IMG/VR virus record: IMGVR_UViG_3300020172_000358 | Span: 1-28,075 of that record | DNA: 28,075 nucleotides | Source: a virus | Strand: one strand, 5' to 3' | In this document: piece after piece, positions 1 to 7,900 of the stretch | Layout: each line of letters begins with the position of its first letter | How positions within the stretch are numbered: position 1 is the first letter of the stretch | Translations under genes and position numbers: made by a program | The notes under the pieces: generated by a model | What the model was told of the DNA's origin: nothing | Database searches by the model: none | The model's input: only the letters and a program-made list of their open reading frames with translations

Positions 1-1
1 A

Positions 2-103
2 CGTAAGGACTCAATCGAGTACACAATGTATACTCGTGTTGGCGTTCAAATCGAGCAGGCAGACGCTTGGGTAGTTGTAAAGAACGTTAAGGTTGCTTCT
101 TAA
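2..103 (+). CDS. probable major capsid protein, C-terminal fragment
   Basis: An open frame enters from the left edge and ends at TAA 101-103, giving 33 residues that finish DAWVVVKNVKVAS. The short beta-strand pattern at the end, the position just before the neck genes, and the strong terminator directly behind it fit the C-terminus of an HK97-fold major capsid protein. Arginine codons here are CGT (2 of 2), the same preference as the tail tube gene at 3431 and unlike the AGA-rich minor genes, which suggests a highly expressed protein. The start and most of the gene lie outside the window, so the identity is inferred from context and could be another abundant head protein. Confidence 0.55.
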   Translation, partial: RKDSIEYTMYTRVGVQIEQADAWVVVKNVKVAS

Positions 104-129
104 TTAATTAAGAATTAAACTACCGAAAG

Positions 130-155
130 GCCCCCAATTAATTTTGGGGGCTTTT
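130..155 (+). terminator. intrinsic terminator after the capsid gene
   Basis: The arms GCCCCCAA (130-137) and TTGGGGGC (144-151) pair over a 6-nt loop and are followed by TTTT (152-155). This is a GC-rich hairpin with a short T-run, 26 nt after the stop of the upstream gene. It is likely to end most transcription of the capsid gene. Confidence 0.85.
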
Positions 156-180
156 CATTTAAATTTAACAATGCTATAAT
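152..180 (+). promoter_or_regulatory. extended -10 promoter for the neck genes
   Basis: TGC-TATAAT (172-180) is a perfect extended -10 box. The hexamer 17 nt upstream, TTTTCA (152-157), matches the -35 consensus at 4 of 6 positions. The predicted start is near 187, giving a leader of about 24 nt that contains the ribosome site AAAGGAG (195-201) of the gene at 211. It sits directly on the T-run of the terminator, so transcription is stopped and restarted at this point. Confidence 0.65.
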
Positions 181-210
181 TAAAGGACCTAGAAAAAGGA
201 GAAATAGAAT

Positions 211-603
211 ATGTCGTTTGACACATTAAAGGTAGCTGAATTAAAAATAATTGCAACAGATTTTGCGGTTGATACAGAAGGCCTAAAGAATAAAAAAGAC
301 ATTATTGCTGCTCTAGCAGAAGAAGGCGTTACTTGGAGCGTATATCAAAGCACATTAGATGCAATTGAGAAGGACACAGAGGAAATTGAAATTCTTCCAA
401 AGTTTGACCCAAAGGCACAGGCTGAAGATACAATCTTAGTTAGAATGACAAGAGAGAACATGAGATACGATATTCATGGAAAAACTTTTACAAAGGACCA
501 TCCTTTTGTGGCTATGTCAGAAGAAGATGCTCAAAAAATCTTTGATACAGAGGAGGGTTTTCGTTTAGCGACACCAAAGGAAGTTCAAGACTTCTATAAC
601 TAA
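211..603 (+). CDS. SAP/HeH-like small head-module protein
   Basis: This 130-residue protein has an N-terminal helix-extended loop-helix segment (about residues 4-38, LKVAELKIIATDF followed by GLKNKKDIIAAL) resembling SAP/HeH or Rho-N folds, which often bind nucleic acid. The rest is an acidic linker and a small alpha/beta part containing FTKDHPFVAMSEEDAQ, of unknown function. The start is fixed by the ribosome site AAAGGAG 9 nt upstream. It is the first gene after the capsid terminator. Similar small SAP-bearing genes occur beside capsid genes in other siphoviruses, where the role is not well defined; a minor head protein is possible. The coding assignment is secure, the function is not. Confidence 0.8.
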   Translation: MSFDTLKVAELKIIATDFAVDTEGLKNKKDIIAALAEEGVTWSVYQSTLDAIEKDTEEIEILPKFDPKAQAEDTILVRMTRENMRYDIHGKTFTKDHPFVAMSEEDAQKIFDTEEGFRLATPKEVQDFYN

Positions 604-619
604 ACGTTAACATAAGTTA

Positions 620-1597
620 ATGGCAGAAATATATAAAGATCAAGCCTCAAGAGTAATAACTAAAATTTACTGGGCAGGTGAAATAACCGATGCAGATGGA
701 ACAGTCACTGCATTAGTTAAAAGATCAAACCCAGACGGAGCACCGTTTGGTAGCCTGCCGTCAGCCTCCTACACTGCAACAAAGTTGGATTCAGATTTTG
801 GAACTTATGAAATTATAATTCCACAAGCCGCATCTAATTTTAATGAGCCAACATTAGAAATTACATGGAGCTATTCTGTAAATGGAACACCAACAACACA
901 CAAGCAAATACTAGATGTTGTTAGACCATACGTTAGCATTTCTGAATCTCTTGATAGACTAAATGTTGGAACAGACGTATCTGATCCAAACTATAGGTCA
1001 TATAATGAATTAAAAAATGCAGAACGATATGCAAGAAAACTAATTGATGCTTATACAAATCAATTCTTTTCACAAAGATATATGACAGAGACGCAGTATG
1101 GCAATGGAACAGACATACTTCCATTAAAAACAAGAATTATTGGGATTACCGTTCTTAAAGAAGAAGACATTGTACTAAAAGATTATTCGTCACAAATTAA
1201 TAATTGGCCCTATGATTTAAAGATATCTGAATCAAATTATGGCCTTGCAGTAAATAAACAAGATATGTATGACAATTTGGTATACACAGCTAATGGGCTA
1301 GTTCCTCCAAGCATTAATGATAGATCCTACTTTGGAGCTTTTAAAAAAGATTATAAATATGTTGTTACTGGATGGTACGGGTGGGAGCGTGTGCCAGATA
1401 ATGTGTCTGAAGCTTGCCTGACATTAATGCAGCAGTACTTTGAAAAAGATCGTGCCTGGAAAGACAAGTACGTGAAAAATATAAGTACCTTTGATTGGAA
1501 GTTTGAATTTTTGGATAGCGCACACAAGGGCACTGGAAGTTTATATGCAGATCAGCTGCTTGCGCCATATGTTACAAATGGTATGGTTGTAATCTAA
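620..1597 (+). CDS. head-tail connector (adaptor) with N-terminal beta domain
   Basis: This 325-residue protein has two parts. Residues 1 to about 110 form a beta-rich domain (Ig- or BppU-like pattern, ending in ILDVVRPYVSIS). Residues about 110-325 look like a gp6-type head-tail adaptor: a helix (NELKNAERYARKLIDAYTNQ), a beta section, then VTGWYGWERVPDNVSEA and a long helix with QQYFEKDRAWKDKYVKN. Adaptors form the ring under the portal through which DNA passes. No good Shine-Dalgarno is seen before the ATG, so translation may depend on the upstream gene. The next gene starts directly at the stop codon. Adaptors of this family are usually shorter, so the N-terminal addition is notable. Function is by position and pattern. 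Confidence 0.7.
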   Translation: MAEIYKDQASRVITKIYWAGEITDADGTVTALVKRSNPDGAPFGSLPSASYTATKLDSDFGTYEIIIPQAASNFNEPTLEITWSYSVNGTPTTHKQILDVVRPYVSISESLDRLNVGTDVSDPNYRSYNELKNAERYARKLIDAYTNQFFSQRYMTETQYGNGTDILPLKTRIIGITVLKEEDIVLKDYSSQINNWPYDLKISESNYGLAVNKQDMYDNLVYTANGLVPPSINDRSYFGAFKKDYKYVVTGWYGWERVPDNVSEACLTLMQQYFEKDRAWKDKYVKNISTFDWKFEFLDSAHKGTGSLYADQLLAPYVTNGMVVI

Positions 1598-2023
1598 ATG
1601 AGCCTAGCAACTTCATTAATGCCGATGAAGCTAGACATCTATCTTCAATTAGACACTCAGGATGAGAATACTGGGGCTATTAAAAAGGAATGGATATTTA
1701 CTAGGTCCGTGCCATGTGCGGCAAAAGGAATAATTTCAAATTCTGCCACTGGTCGAGGCGGAGATAAACAGACATTTAACAATAGATACACAAATGAACA
1801 AATGCTTGAAATTAGAACACCAGACCAGATAACATATAGAGAAAAGATTACTAATGTTAGAGATATGTCTGGCAATGTAATATGGAAAGAAATAAATTAT
1901 CCAAACAATACTCCAACAGTATTTGAGGTAATAAGCTCTACCCCGATTACCGATCCATTTGGTAATGTTCTTGCATACAACTCTGTTGCAAAGAGATCGG
2001 AGAACCAGGAAATTGGATTCTAG
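1598..2023 (+). CDS. head closure / neck protein
   Basis: This 141-residue, beta-rich protein starts immediately after the upstream stop (TAA-ATG). After an N-terminal MKLDIYLQLDTQDENTG comes a tryptophan-containing strand, then a segment EMLEIRTPDQITYREKITNVRD, and near the end a strand TVFEVISSTPITDPFGN. The size, order and small beta-barrel look match head-closure (stopper) proteins that follow the adaptor in siphovirus neck modules. The end overlaps the next gene. A dedicated profile search would be needed to separate it from other small neck proteins, so the family name is inferred from gene order. Confidence 0.6.
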   Translation: MSLATSLMPMKLDIYLQLDTQDENTGAIKKEWIFTRSVPCAAKGIISNSATGRGGDKQTFNNRYTNEQMLEIRTPDQITYREKITNVRDMSGNVIWKEINYPNNTPTVFEVISSTPITDPFGNVLAYNSVAKRSENQEIGF

Positions 2024-2801
2024 CGTAGCCTTAATTCAAACTGCCAGCGGACTTGAAAGATTAATGGCTGGATCAGCCCCAGGAGTTCTTAGGGACAGCA
2101 CAGTGGCACAAGTATCTGCATTCTTGTATTACGAAGCAGCGGTACTTTCAAAGCTAACAACAAATGCTGAGTTTAAGAATTTATTTAAAACAACAATATT
2201 TAATCAAATAGAAAAAGATTTTGGCGAATATATTGATTCACAAGCAAGGGTAAGACCAAGATCATTGCATCACGTTTATGAATGGAACAAGGTTGGTGTT
2301 CCAACATCGAGACTATTTAGACTATCAAGATTTGATACTGACGGACTTTCTTTTAGAATTAATTATGATTTTAAATTATCTAAATCTTCAGTACCATCTA
2401 AAAATAAAAAACAAAAGAAGAAATACATATTTGCAAATAAAGCTCTTGTGATGGAGACTGGAATGCCCGTAGTAATCCGCCCAAGGTCCGCTGAGCGCCT
2501 AGTATTTGAACTAGATGGTGAAACCGTGTTCATGCCTAAAGGTACGTCAGTGACCGTCAAGAGGCCAGGAGGAGCACAGGCTACAAATCAATTTGCATTA
2601 TCTTACGGAAGATTTTTTGGCGGGCAGCTAGTAAACTCATCCATAAAGTCATCAGGACTACAAAGAATATTTAACTTAAAAATGACAAAAGCATTAAATA
2701 TCCCAATTAGTATAAAGAAGGTGCAATATAGCTTCAGTCCTGGTAAAATAAGAACACAGGCGGACGCATCACTACAGGCAGCATTTGGAGGCTCACTATG
2801 A
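2013..2801 (+). CDS. neck / tail completion protein (HK97 gp10-like candidate)
   Basis: The frame is open from 1959, but a start there would overlap the upstream gene by 65 nt. The TTG at 2013, preceded by GGAG at 1999-2002, gives 262 residues and an 11-nt overlap and is preferred; ATG 1965 and ATG 2064 are alternatives. The protein starts with a helical part (SSVALIQTASGLERLMAG, then AQVSAFLYYEAAVLSKL), followed by a basic segment RPRSLHHVYEWNKVG, a lysine-rich stretch KNKKQKKKY near residue 130, and a beta-rich C-terminal half with FGGQLVNS. Lying between head closure and tail terminator, it fits the tail completion slot. It ends with the ATGA overlap that starts the next gene. Confidence 0.55.
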   Translation: MDSSVALIQTASGLERLMAGSAPGVLRDSTVAQVSAFLYYEAAVLSKLTTNAEFKNLFKTTIFNQIEKDFGEYIDSQARVRPRSLHHVYEWNKVGVPTSRLFRLSRFDTDGLSFRINYDFKLSKSSVPSKNKKQKKKYIFANKALVMETGMPVVIRPRSAERLVFELDGETVFMPKGTSVTVKRPGGAQATNQFALSYGRFFGGQLVNSSIKSSGLQRIFNLKMTKALNIPISIKKVQYSFSPGKIRTQADASLQAAFGGSL

Positions 2802-3307
2802 CGGTAGATTATAAAATAGACGCAATGTTCGAGCTTCGTAAATTTTTGTGGAAAGAATTAAAAGACGCTGGAATATTTGATCAGTATGACTACTATTCAG
2901 ATAATCTAGGAAGAGAAATAATTCCTATTATCCCAGTCCAGCAGTCACCAGAAATGGATCAATTCCTAAATGGCAAAAAACATATTGTGTACGACAAGAT
3001 CGGAATGTCATTTGAAGACATCTGGCTAATAGCCTGCGAGAAGGTCCTATTTACAATTTACTCAACAGACATCACAGAGGTCTACGAAATAAGAAACCTC
3101 ATGATGGATCTATTCCGCAGAATGGATGAGTCAGCCAGGGATGCTAATAATGCCAGAGATACAGATAAATTAATATTCCACAGCATTCATGTGGTCGAGA
3201 CATCACCCATAGAGCCTTCAGCAGAACTTCAGGGTTTTATATCCACAGATGTCATCCTAGAGGTCAAATATTCAAGGACCACCGATTCCAAGGGCAGATT
3301 CAACTAG
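2798..3307 (+). CDS. tail terminator protein candidate
   Basis: This 169-residue protein starts in an ATGA overlap with the previous gene (2798-2801), so the two are probably translationally coupled. It opens with a helix (IDAMFELRKFLWKELKDAG). The central part has WLIACEKVLFTIYSTDITEVYEIRNLMMDLFRRMDESA, a strand-then-helix arrangement seen in tail terminator (gpU/gp17-like) rings, and it ends with strands FISTDVILEVKYSR. Tail terminators cap the finished tail tube and attach it to the head. The position directly before the tail tube gene is where this protein is normally found. Identification relies on order, size and secondary-structure pattern. Confidence 0.6.
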   Translation: MTVDYKIDAMFELRKFLWKELKDAGIFDQYDYYSDNLGREIIPIIPVQQSPEMDQFLNGKKHIVYDKIGMSFEDIWLIACEKVLFTIYSTDITEVYEIRNLMMDLFRRMDESARDANNARDTDKLIFHSIHVVETSPIEPSAELQGFISTDVILEVKYSRTTDSKGRFN

Positions 3308-3336
3308 TTGCTTTTAGTCTAGTTATCCAGTAAAAT
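3308..3336 (+). promoter_or_regulatory. candidate promoter for the tail tube gene
   Basis: TTGCTT (3308-3313) and TAAAAT (3331-3336) are spaced by 17 nt, giving a start near 3343 and a leader of about 88 nt. The -35 lies inside a weak dyad AACTAG (3302-3307) / CTAGTT (3319-3324). The leader then holds an alternating TA run (3395-3404) and a perfect AGGAGG (3417-3422) 8 nt before the ATG. Strong expression is expected for a tube protein, but the promoter match is moderate. Confidence 0.4.
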
Positions 3337-3430
3337 TAGCTAAGAGGAAAAAGAGAGCCTAGCCAGCTTTGATTAGATTTAAAATGTAAGTCAATATATA
3401 TATATGTTTATTTAACAGGAGGTTTTACAC

Positions 3431-4192
3431 ATGGCAACACAAATCGCAGGTAATGCAAGAAATATTCTTGTTGGTGCGTCACCACTATTCTTGTCAGTAA
3501 CAGATATTACTGATGCAGATTATGTCAATAACGCAGAAGCTGGTGCCGCAAAGGCATTCGTAGCTTCAAAGAACAAGGCTGTCCCAGCATTTGCTTCTGG
3601 TCTTTCATACACAGATTCACTAAATGATATCTCAACAGAAACAGCAGCTACAGATGGAACAGCACGTTCAGGTTCAACACCATCAACATCAAAGGGTGCT
3701 TTTTATCGTAACGTAGGTTACACAAACAACGGTCTTCAGGTTACATACAACCCATCATACGGTTCAGTAACAGTTGATCAGCTTCTTGATACAGCAAAGC
3801 TTTTCAAGGAGTCAATGGAAGTTATGATTGCAACAGAAATGGCAGAAGGTACTCTTGAGAACGTTCTAGCAGTATTCGGACAGCGTTCATCAACACTTGC
3901 TTCTACAGGAACAGGCCTTACAGCAACCGATAAGCTCGGTATTGCTGGAGGAGCACTAGGAGAAGCCCCAACAGAGCGTCAGCTAATTGCAGTTGGTAAC
4001 GCACCAACTTCAGAAGCAACAGCAACTGAGCGTGTATACTATGCACGTCGTGTTCTTTCTGTACAACAGTCACAGTTCTCTTTGGCTCGTAACCAAGCAT
4101 CAACATTCCCAGTAACATTCCGTTTGCTTCCAGACGGTGCATACGCAGGACAGGAATACGGATTTATCGTAGACCGTGTACTCGCCCTCTAA
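3431..4192 (+). CDS. major tail tube protein
   Basis: This 253-residue, alanine/threonine-rich beta protein (start MATQIAGNARNILVGASPLF) has a low-complexity loop rich in S, T and G near residues 70-90 and a helix LLDTAKLFKESMEVMIATEM near residue 120. It ends FRLLPDGAYAGQEYGFIVDRVLAL, a pattern of paired strands common in tail tube subunits. It has a perfect AGGAGG ribosome site and its own promoter and terminator. It also has the most biased codon use in the window: 10 of 11 arginines are CGT, while the neighbouring minor genes use mostly AGA. All this fits the most abundant tail protein, which polymerises into the tube around the tape measure. The family call rests on position between tail terminator and tail chaperones. 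Confidence 0.75.
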   Translation: MATQIAGNARNILVGASPLFLSVTDITDADYVNNAEAGAAKAFVASKNKAVPAFASGLSYTDSLNDISTETAATDGTARSGSTPSTSKGAFYRNVGYTNNGLQVTYNPSYGSVTVDQLLDTAKLFKESMEVMIATEMAEGTLENVLAVFGQRSSTLASTGTGLTATDKLGIAGGALGEAPTERQLIAVGNAPTSEATATERVYYARRVLSVQQSQFSLARNQASTFPVTFRLLPDGAYAGQEYGFIVDRVLAL

Positions 4193-4216
4193 TTAATATA
4201 ATTAATTAATAGATTG

Positions 4217-4240
4217 CCCCCTAAGAAATTAGGGGGTTTT
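4217..4240 (+). terminator. intrinsic terminator after the tail tube gene
   Basis: CCCCCTAA (4217-4224) and TTAGGGGG (4229-4236) pair perfectly over a GAAA tetraloop, followed by TTTT. It begins 24 nt after the stop codon. Its form and placement copy the terminator at 130-155. Confidence 0.88.
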
Positions 4241-4243
4241 CTA

Positions 4244-4272
4244 TTGCTATGATATTTCCAATATGATACAAT
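4244..4272 (+). promoter_or_regulatory. promoter for the tail chaperone and tail genes
   Basis: TTGCTA (4244-4249, 4 of 6 matches) and TACAAT (4267-4272) are 17 nt apart, with TG in the extended -10 position (4264-4265). The predicted start is near 4279. A second possible extended -10, TGC-TATGAT (4245-4253), overlaps the -35 and resembles the TGC-TATAAT at 172-180. The promoter directly follows a terminator, so the tail genes are transcribed separately from the tube gene. Confidence 0.6.
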
Positions 4273-4283
4273 AATTAAGACGA

Positions 4284-4298
4284 AATCCTAGGAGGATT
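4284..4298 (+). promoter_or_regulatory. ribosome site inside a small hairpin, TTG start
   Basis: AGGAGG (4290-4295) lies 6 nt before the TTG start at 4302. The arms AATCCT (4284-4289) and AGGATT (4293-4298) can pair over a 3-nt loop and would partly cover the ribosome site. Both the rare start codon and the hairpin could keep chaperone levels low despite the strong Shine-Dalgarno. The stem is only 6 bp, so an effect is uncertain. Confidence 0.35.
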
Positions 4299-4301
4299 AA
4301 A

Positions 4302-4634
4302 TTGGCAACTACAGTATATGATGTTGAAGAAATTCAACTACAAAATGGCGCAACAGTTAAACTCAAGCCTTTAACAATTAAAGAGCTTCGTGAGTTTATG
4401 AAAGTCATTCAGAGAACACAAGAAGTAACATCAGAAGATGAGACATTAACAATTCTTATTGAGGCATGCGGAGTAGCATTACAAAAGCAACTCCCAGACC
4501 TAGTAGCAGATAAAGACGCATTTGAAGACACACTTGACGTTCCAACTATCAATCGCATTCTAGAAGTTTGCGGCGGAATTAAGATGGACGACCCAAACCT
4601 ACTAGCGGCAGCAGTACTGGCTGGTCAGAACTAG
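4302..4634 (+). CDS. tail assembly chaperone, short form (gpG-like)
   Basis: This 110-residue acidic, mostly helical protein starts at TTG 4302 behind AGGAGG. It opens with strands (YDVEEIQLQNGATVKLKPLT) and continues with helices (IKELREFMKVIQRTQ, TLTILIEACGVALQKQLP). In siphoviruses such a protein, made just before the tape measure gene, coats the tape measure during tail assembly and is not part of the finished virion. The zero-frame product ends with LLAAAVLAGQN at TAG 4632-4634. A fraction of ribosomes is expected to slip at 4592-4598 and make the longer form. Confidence 0.85.
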   Translation: MATTVYDVEEIQLQNGATVKLKPLTIKELREFMKVIQRTQEVTSEDETLTILIEACGVALQKQLPDLVADKDAFEDTLDVPTINRILEVCGGIKMDDPNLLAAAVLAGQN

Positions 4635-4966
4635 ATCTAGCCGCTTTAGAAGGGGAAGTTTTTCTTCTTGGTAATTGGATAAATTACGAACAACTAGAAG
4701 ATAATCTTTCAATGCCAGAGTTAATCCAGACTTTTAAATCAATGCAAAAGACTGAATCGGAGAAAAGAAGATTCTTAGCTTCAATTCAGGGAGTAGATTT
4801 AAATGAAAGCAGTAATGAAAATGAGGGGGGTTCCTCCTTCGAAGATGTTAGAAGAAGAGCACTTGGCATAAACGCATCAGCAGATGATGTTGTTTCACTA
4901 CAAGGATCTTTTGCCAGCGAAGCTGGCTTTGGCATCAACGCAGGATTAGGATACCGAATAGAGTAA
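4302..4966 (+). CDS. tail assembly chaperone, frameshifted long form (gpGT-like)
   Basis: The joined product reads 4302-4598 in the zero frame (99 residues) and then 4598-4966 in the -1 frame (122 residues), 221 in all. The added part starts PTSGSSTGWSELDLAALEGE, then has FLLGNWINYEQLEDNLSMPE and a helical region KRRFLASIQGVDLNE, typical of the T part of chaperones in actinophage-type tails. It ends in a glycine-rich tail FGINAGLGYRIE. The T frame has no well-placed start of its own: the ATG at 4712 is inside the conserved part and has no ribosome site. The T domain is expected to bind tube subunits while G binds the tape measure. Confidence 0.85.
4592..4645 (+). other. programmed -1 ribosomal frameshift site
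   Basis: The heptamer CCCAAAC (4592-4598) is read in the zero frame as C-CCA-AAC, the canonical X-XXY-YYZ form: after slipping back one base both tRNAs can re-pair on CCC and AAA. The -1 frame is closed upstream by TAA 4580-4582 and the zero frame stops at 4632-4634, so the shift must happen in this 50-nt interval and this is the only good heptamer there. Five bases downstream, AGCGGC (4604-4609) can pair with GCCGCT (4640-4645) as a stimulatory stem. Its loop contains the zero-frame stop. Confidence 0.88.
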
Positions 4967-4975
4967 TATAAGTAT

Positions 4976-7900
4976 ATGGCAGATAATTTAATCACGACCA
5001 ATATTACCGCCCACGCAGACTTCACGAGTTTAAGAACTCAACTAGCTGCGGTTACTGCCCAACTCGTAAAATTACAAGAAACAACAGCGGGAACTAACGC
5101 TAAGCTTGCAAATCAAATTGCAGTAATGAACAAGTCGTTTGCAGAAACGATGCGTTCAACTGGCCAGTTCTCTTCACACTTTGTATCGCTATCTTCAGAC
5201 GTAGACAAGTTCGGCAAGAACTTAGATAGAGGCCGTTTAAAGCTCAACGATTACTATAATGCTTGGAACGGCCATACAAAGAAAACTAGCAACTTAATTA
5301 GAGATCTTGCAAAGCAGCAAGTAATGCTTCAGCAAGCAATAGTTCAGCCAGTTGGTAAAAATGCACAAGGCCTAATGCAGTACAACGTAATGGTTGCAAA
5401 AGGCTTAGATGAAGTAAAGAACAAGATGGCACTTGCTCGCCAAGAAGCAGCAATTATGAACAAGGTTATGCTTGATGGATCTAATCAGCTTATCAACTGG
5501 GGTAAGAATACACAGTGGGCTGGTCGTCAGTTAACTGTTGGTTTGACTGTACCGCTTGCAGCATTTGGAATGGCTGCACAAAAAGCATTTAGAGAAGCAG
5601 ATGCAGAGCTAGTAAGACTCACAAAAGTTTATGGCGGTCTTGCAGCCACATCTTCAGCAGACTTAGCCCAAGTTAGAAAAGACATAACTGCTACAGCAAA
5701 AGAGATTGCTAGCTCATACGGAGTTGCATACAAAGAAACAATTGCATTAGCAGCGGACCTTGCAGCAACTGGTCAGCAGGGAAATGATTTAATTCAAGCT
5801 ACTCAGCAAACAACAAGACTTGCAGTTCTTGGTGAAGTAGATAGACAAGATGCTATGAAAGCAACACTTGCTATTCAAAATGCATTTAAGCAAAATACAG
5901 AAGAGCTTACACAATCAATCGACTTTCTCAACGCAGTTGAAAACCAGACATCAACAAGCCTTGCAGATTTAACTGAAGCAATCCCTAAAGCGGGACCAGT
6001 AATCAAATCGCTTGGCGGAGATGTAAAAGATTTAGCACTTTACCTTACTGCCATGAAAGAGGGTGGAGTAAATGCTGCCGAAGGCGCTAACGCAATTAAG
6101 TCAGCAATGGCTTCTCTCATCAACCCAACTAAAGTTGCAACAGAACAGTTTGCAGGATTTGGAATTGATTTAAAAGGTATTGTAAATAGTAATGCTGGTG
6201 ATTTAACGGGAACCATTATGGCGTTACAAGCAGCGTTAGATAAACTAAACCCATTAGATAAGTCAAGAGCAATTGAGCAACTATTTGGCAAGTTCCAGTT
6301 TGCAAGAATGTCTGCACTATTTGAAAACTTAGGAAAGCAAGGATCGCAGACACTTCAAGTCATGGACTTAATGAAGGCAAGCGCAGTAGATCTTGCACAG
6401 ATATCTGAGCGAGAATTAAAGATGATGACAGAGTCAGCATCTGGACAATTTAAAAGAGCATGGGCATCAGTACAGGCAGACTTAGCACAAACAGGCGAGC
6501 AGTTCTTAAGAATAAGCACACAAGTATTAAAAGTTGTAGATTCAATTATCAAGTTCTTCCAGCACCTTCCAGGCCCAGTTAAAACATTCTTAAATGCATT
6601 GGGAGGCTTAACAGCAATTGCTGGTCCTCTCATTATGATGGCTGGTGTAATGGGTAACTTTATTGGATATGTAGTAAAAGGCATATTCCATTTAAGACAA
6701 CTTGCTAAAGGTGGACAAGGATTTAAGTTACTTACCCCAGAAATAATGGCTGCAGATGCAGCAGCAAAGGGATTAGCAACATCATTTTATTCGGACACGG
6801 AAGCTACAATTGTTTTATCAAATGCCGTAAACACATTAACACAATCTTTTAATAATCTTGAGCTTAAGGCAAACGCAGCAAAGGTTGCAGTGCAACCAGC
6901 AATTTCTACAGTAGCAGGTGGAGTAATTGCTGCTGGCGGAGCTGGACAAAGAATGGTAGATAAGAATAATCCATTAGTTGGTGATCCATATTCAAGAGAT
7001 ATGTCACACCTTATACCATCACAAAGCCAGCAGATGGGAACAATATTTGGAACAGTTCCTGGAGCAGGCCCAGTCAATGTAAGAATTGGAAAAAATCCAC
7101 AAGCATACATGAATCAAGATATGCCAAAGATTCCAGGTGTCACATCTATAAATGGAATATCTACTGGTATCGTTGCACAAGAGGCAGCAAAATGGCATGC
7201 AATGACAGCAGCAATAGCGATGCAGTCCGAAGCAGAAATCAAGATACTAAAGGCAGAAGTAACGGCAACTGGCACAGTCACATCCAGCCTAGCAGATTCT
7301 TATCAAGCATTACTACCACAATTTTCTGAAATAACACAATTAGCTGCTGCCGAAACAGAAGCAATAGTTGCACAGCTACAGGCTAGCAAGATAACCGTAG
7401 ATCAAGCAAGAGCAAAAGTTATGCAAATGAATGCGACAGTAGAGGCAATGCTTGCCGAAACTGCAGCAGCAACTGCAGCTGGTATGGGAAGAGTTGCAAA
7501 TCTAACTACAGTCCCATTGACATCACAACCAGTGGTAGACCCTTTAACTGGAAAATCAAACATGAAGGAAATGTTCCATAAAGGAACAACAAAAGATATT
7601 GTTGATAAGATTGCAAGATCACTAGGTGGAGTTAGAACATCAGGCGCAGGCTATAACATTCAAACAACAAAGCCTAAGTTTGCAAAGGGTGGTATTGTCC
7701 CAGGTACTGGCGACACAGACACATATCACACAACAGCAGAAGAGGGATCATTTGTAATTAACAAAGCTGGCACAGAAGCCAATATGCCAATAATTGAAAA
7801 TATTTTAGGCGGAAAGCCAGTATATAGAAATAATGGCGGTCAAGTTCCCGTTGTGTTGACACCAGGAGAGGCTGTCATTCCAGCAGATATTGCACAAAAA

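Noticed and set aside
101-113. TTAATTAATTAA tract as a possible repeat or attachment site
   Set aside because: Simple AT-rich sequence after a stop; no integrase gene, no longer matching copy and no flanking dyad.
1959-2012. Upstream start for the neck gene at ATG 1959 or 1965
   Set aside because: It would overlap the head closure gene by about 60 nt with a protein start of poor character (MVMFLHTTLLQRDRR); TTG 2013 gives a normal overlap. Kept only as alternative.
3394-3405. Alternating TA run read as a -10 box or microsatellite
   Set aside because: No -35 at a proper distance and only about six repeats; probably an AT-rich leader segment.
4652-4658. GGGGAAG as alternative slippery heptamer
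   Set aside because: It lies after the zero-frame stop at 4632-4634, so ribosomes in the zero frame do not reach it.
4712-4966. Independent 84-residue gene starting at ATG 4712
   Set aside because: No ribosome site, and the same frame is open and conserved-looking upstream to 4583; it is the -1 part of the tail chaperone.
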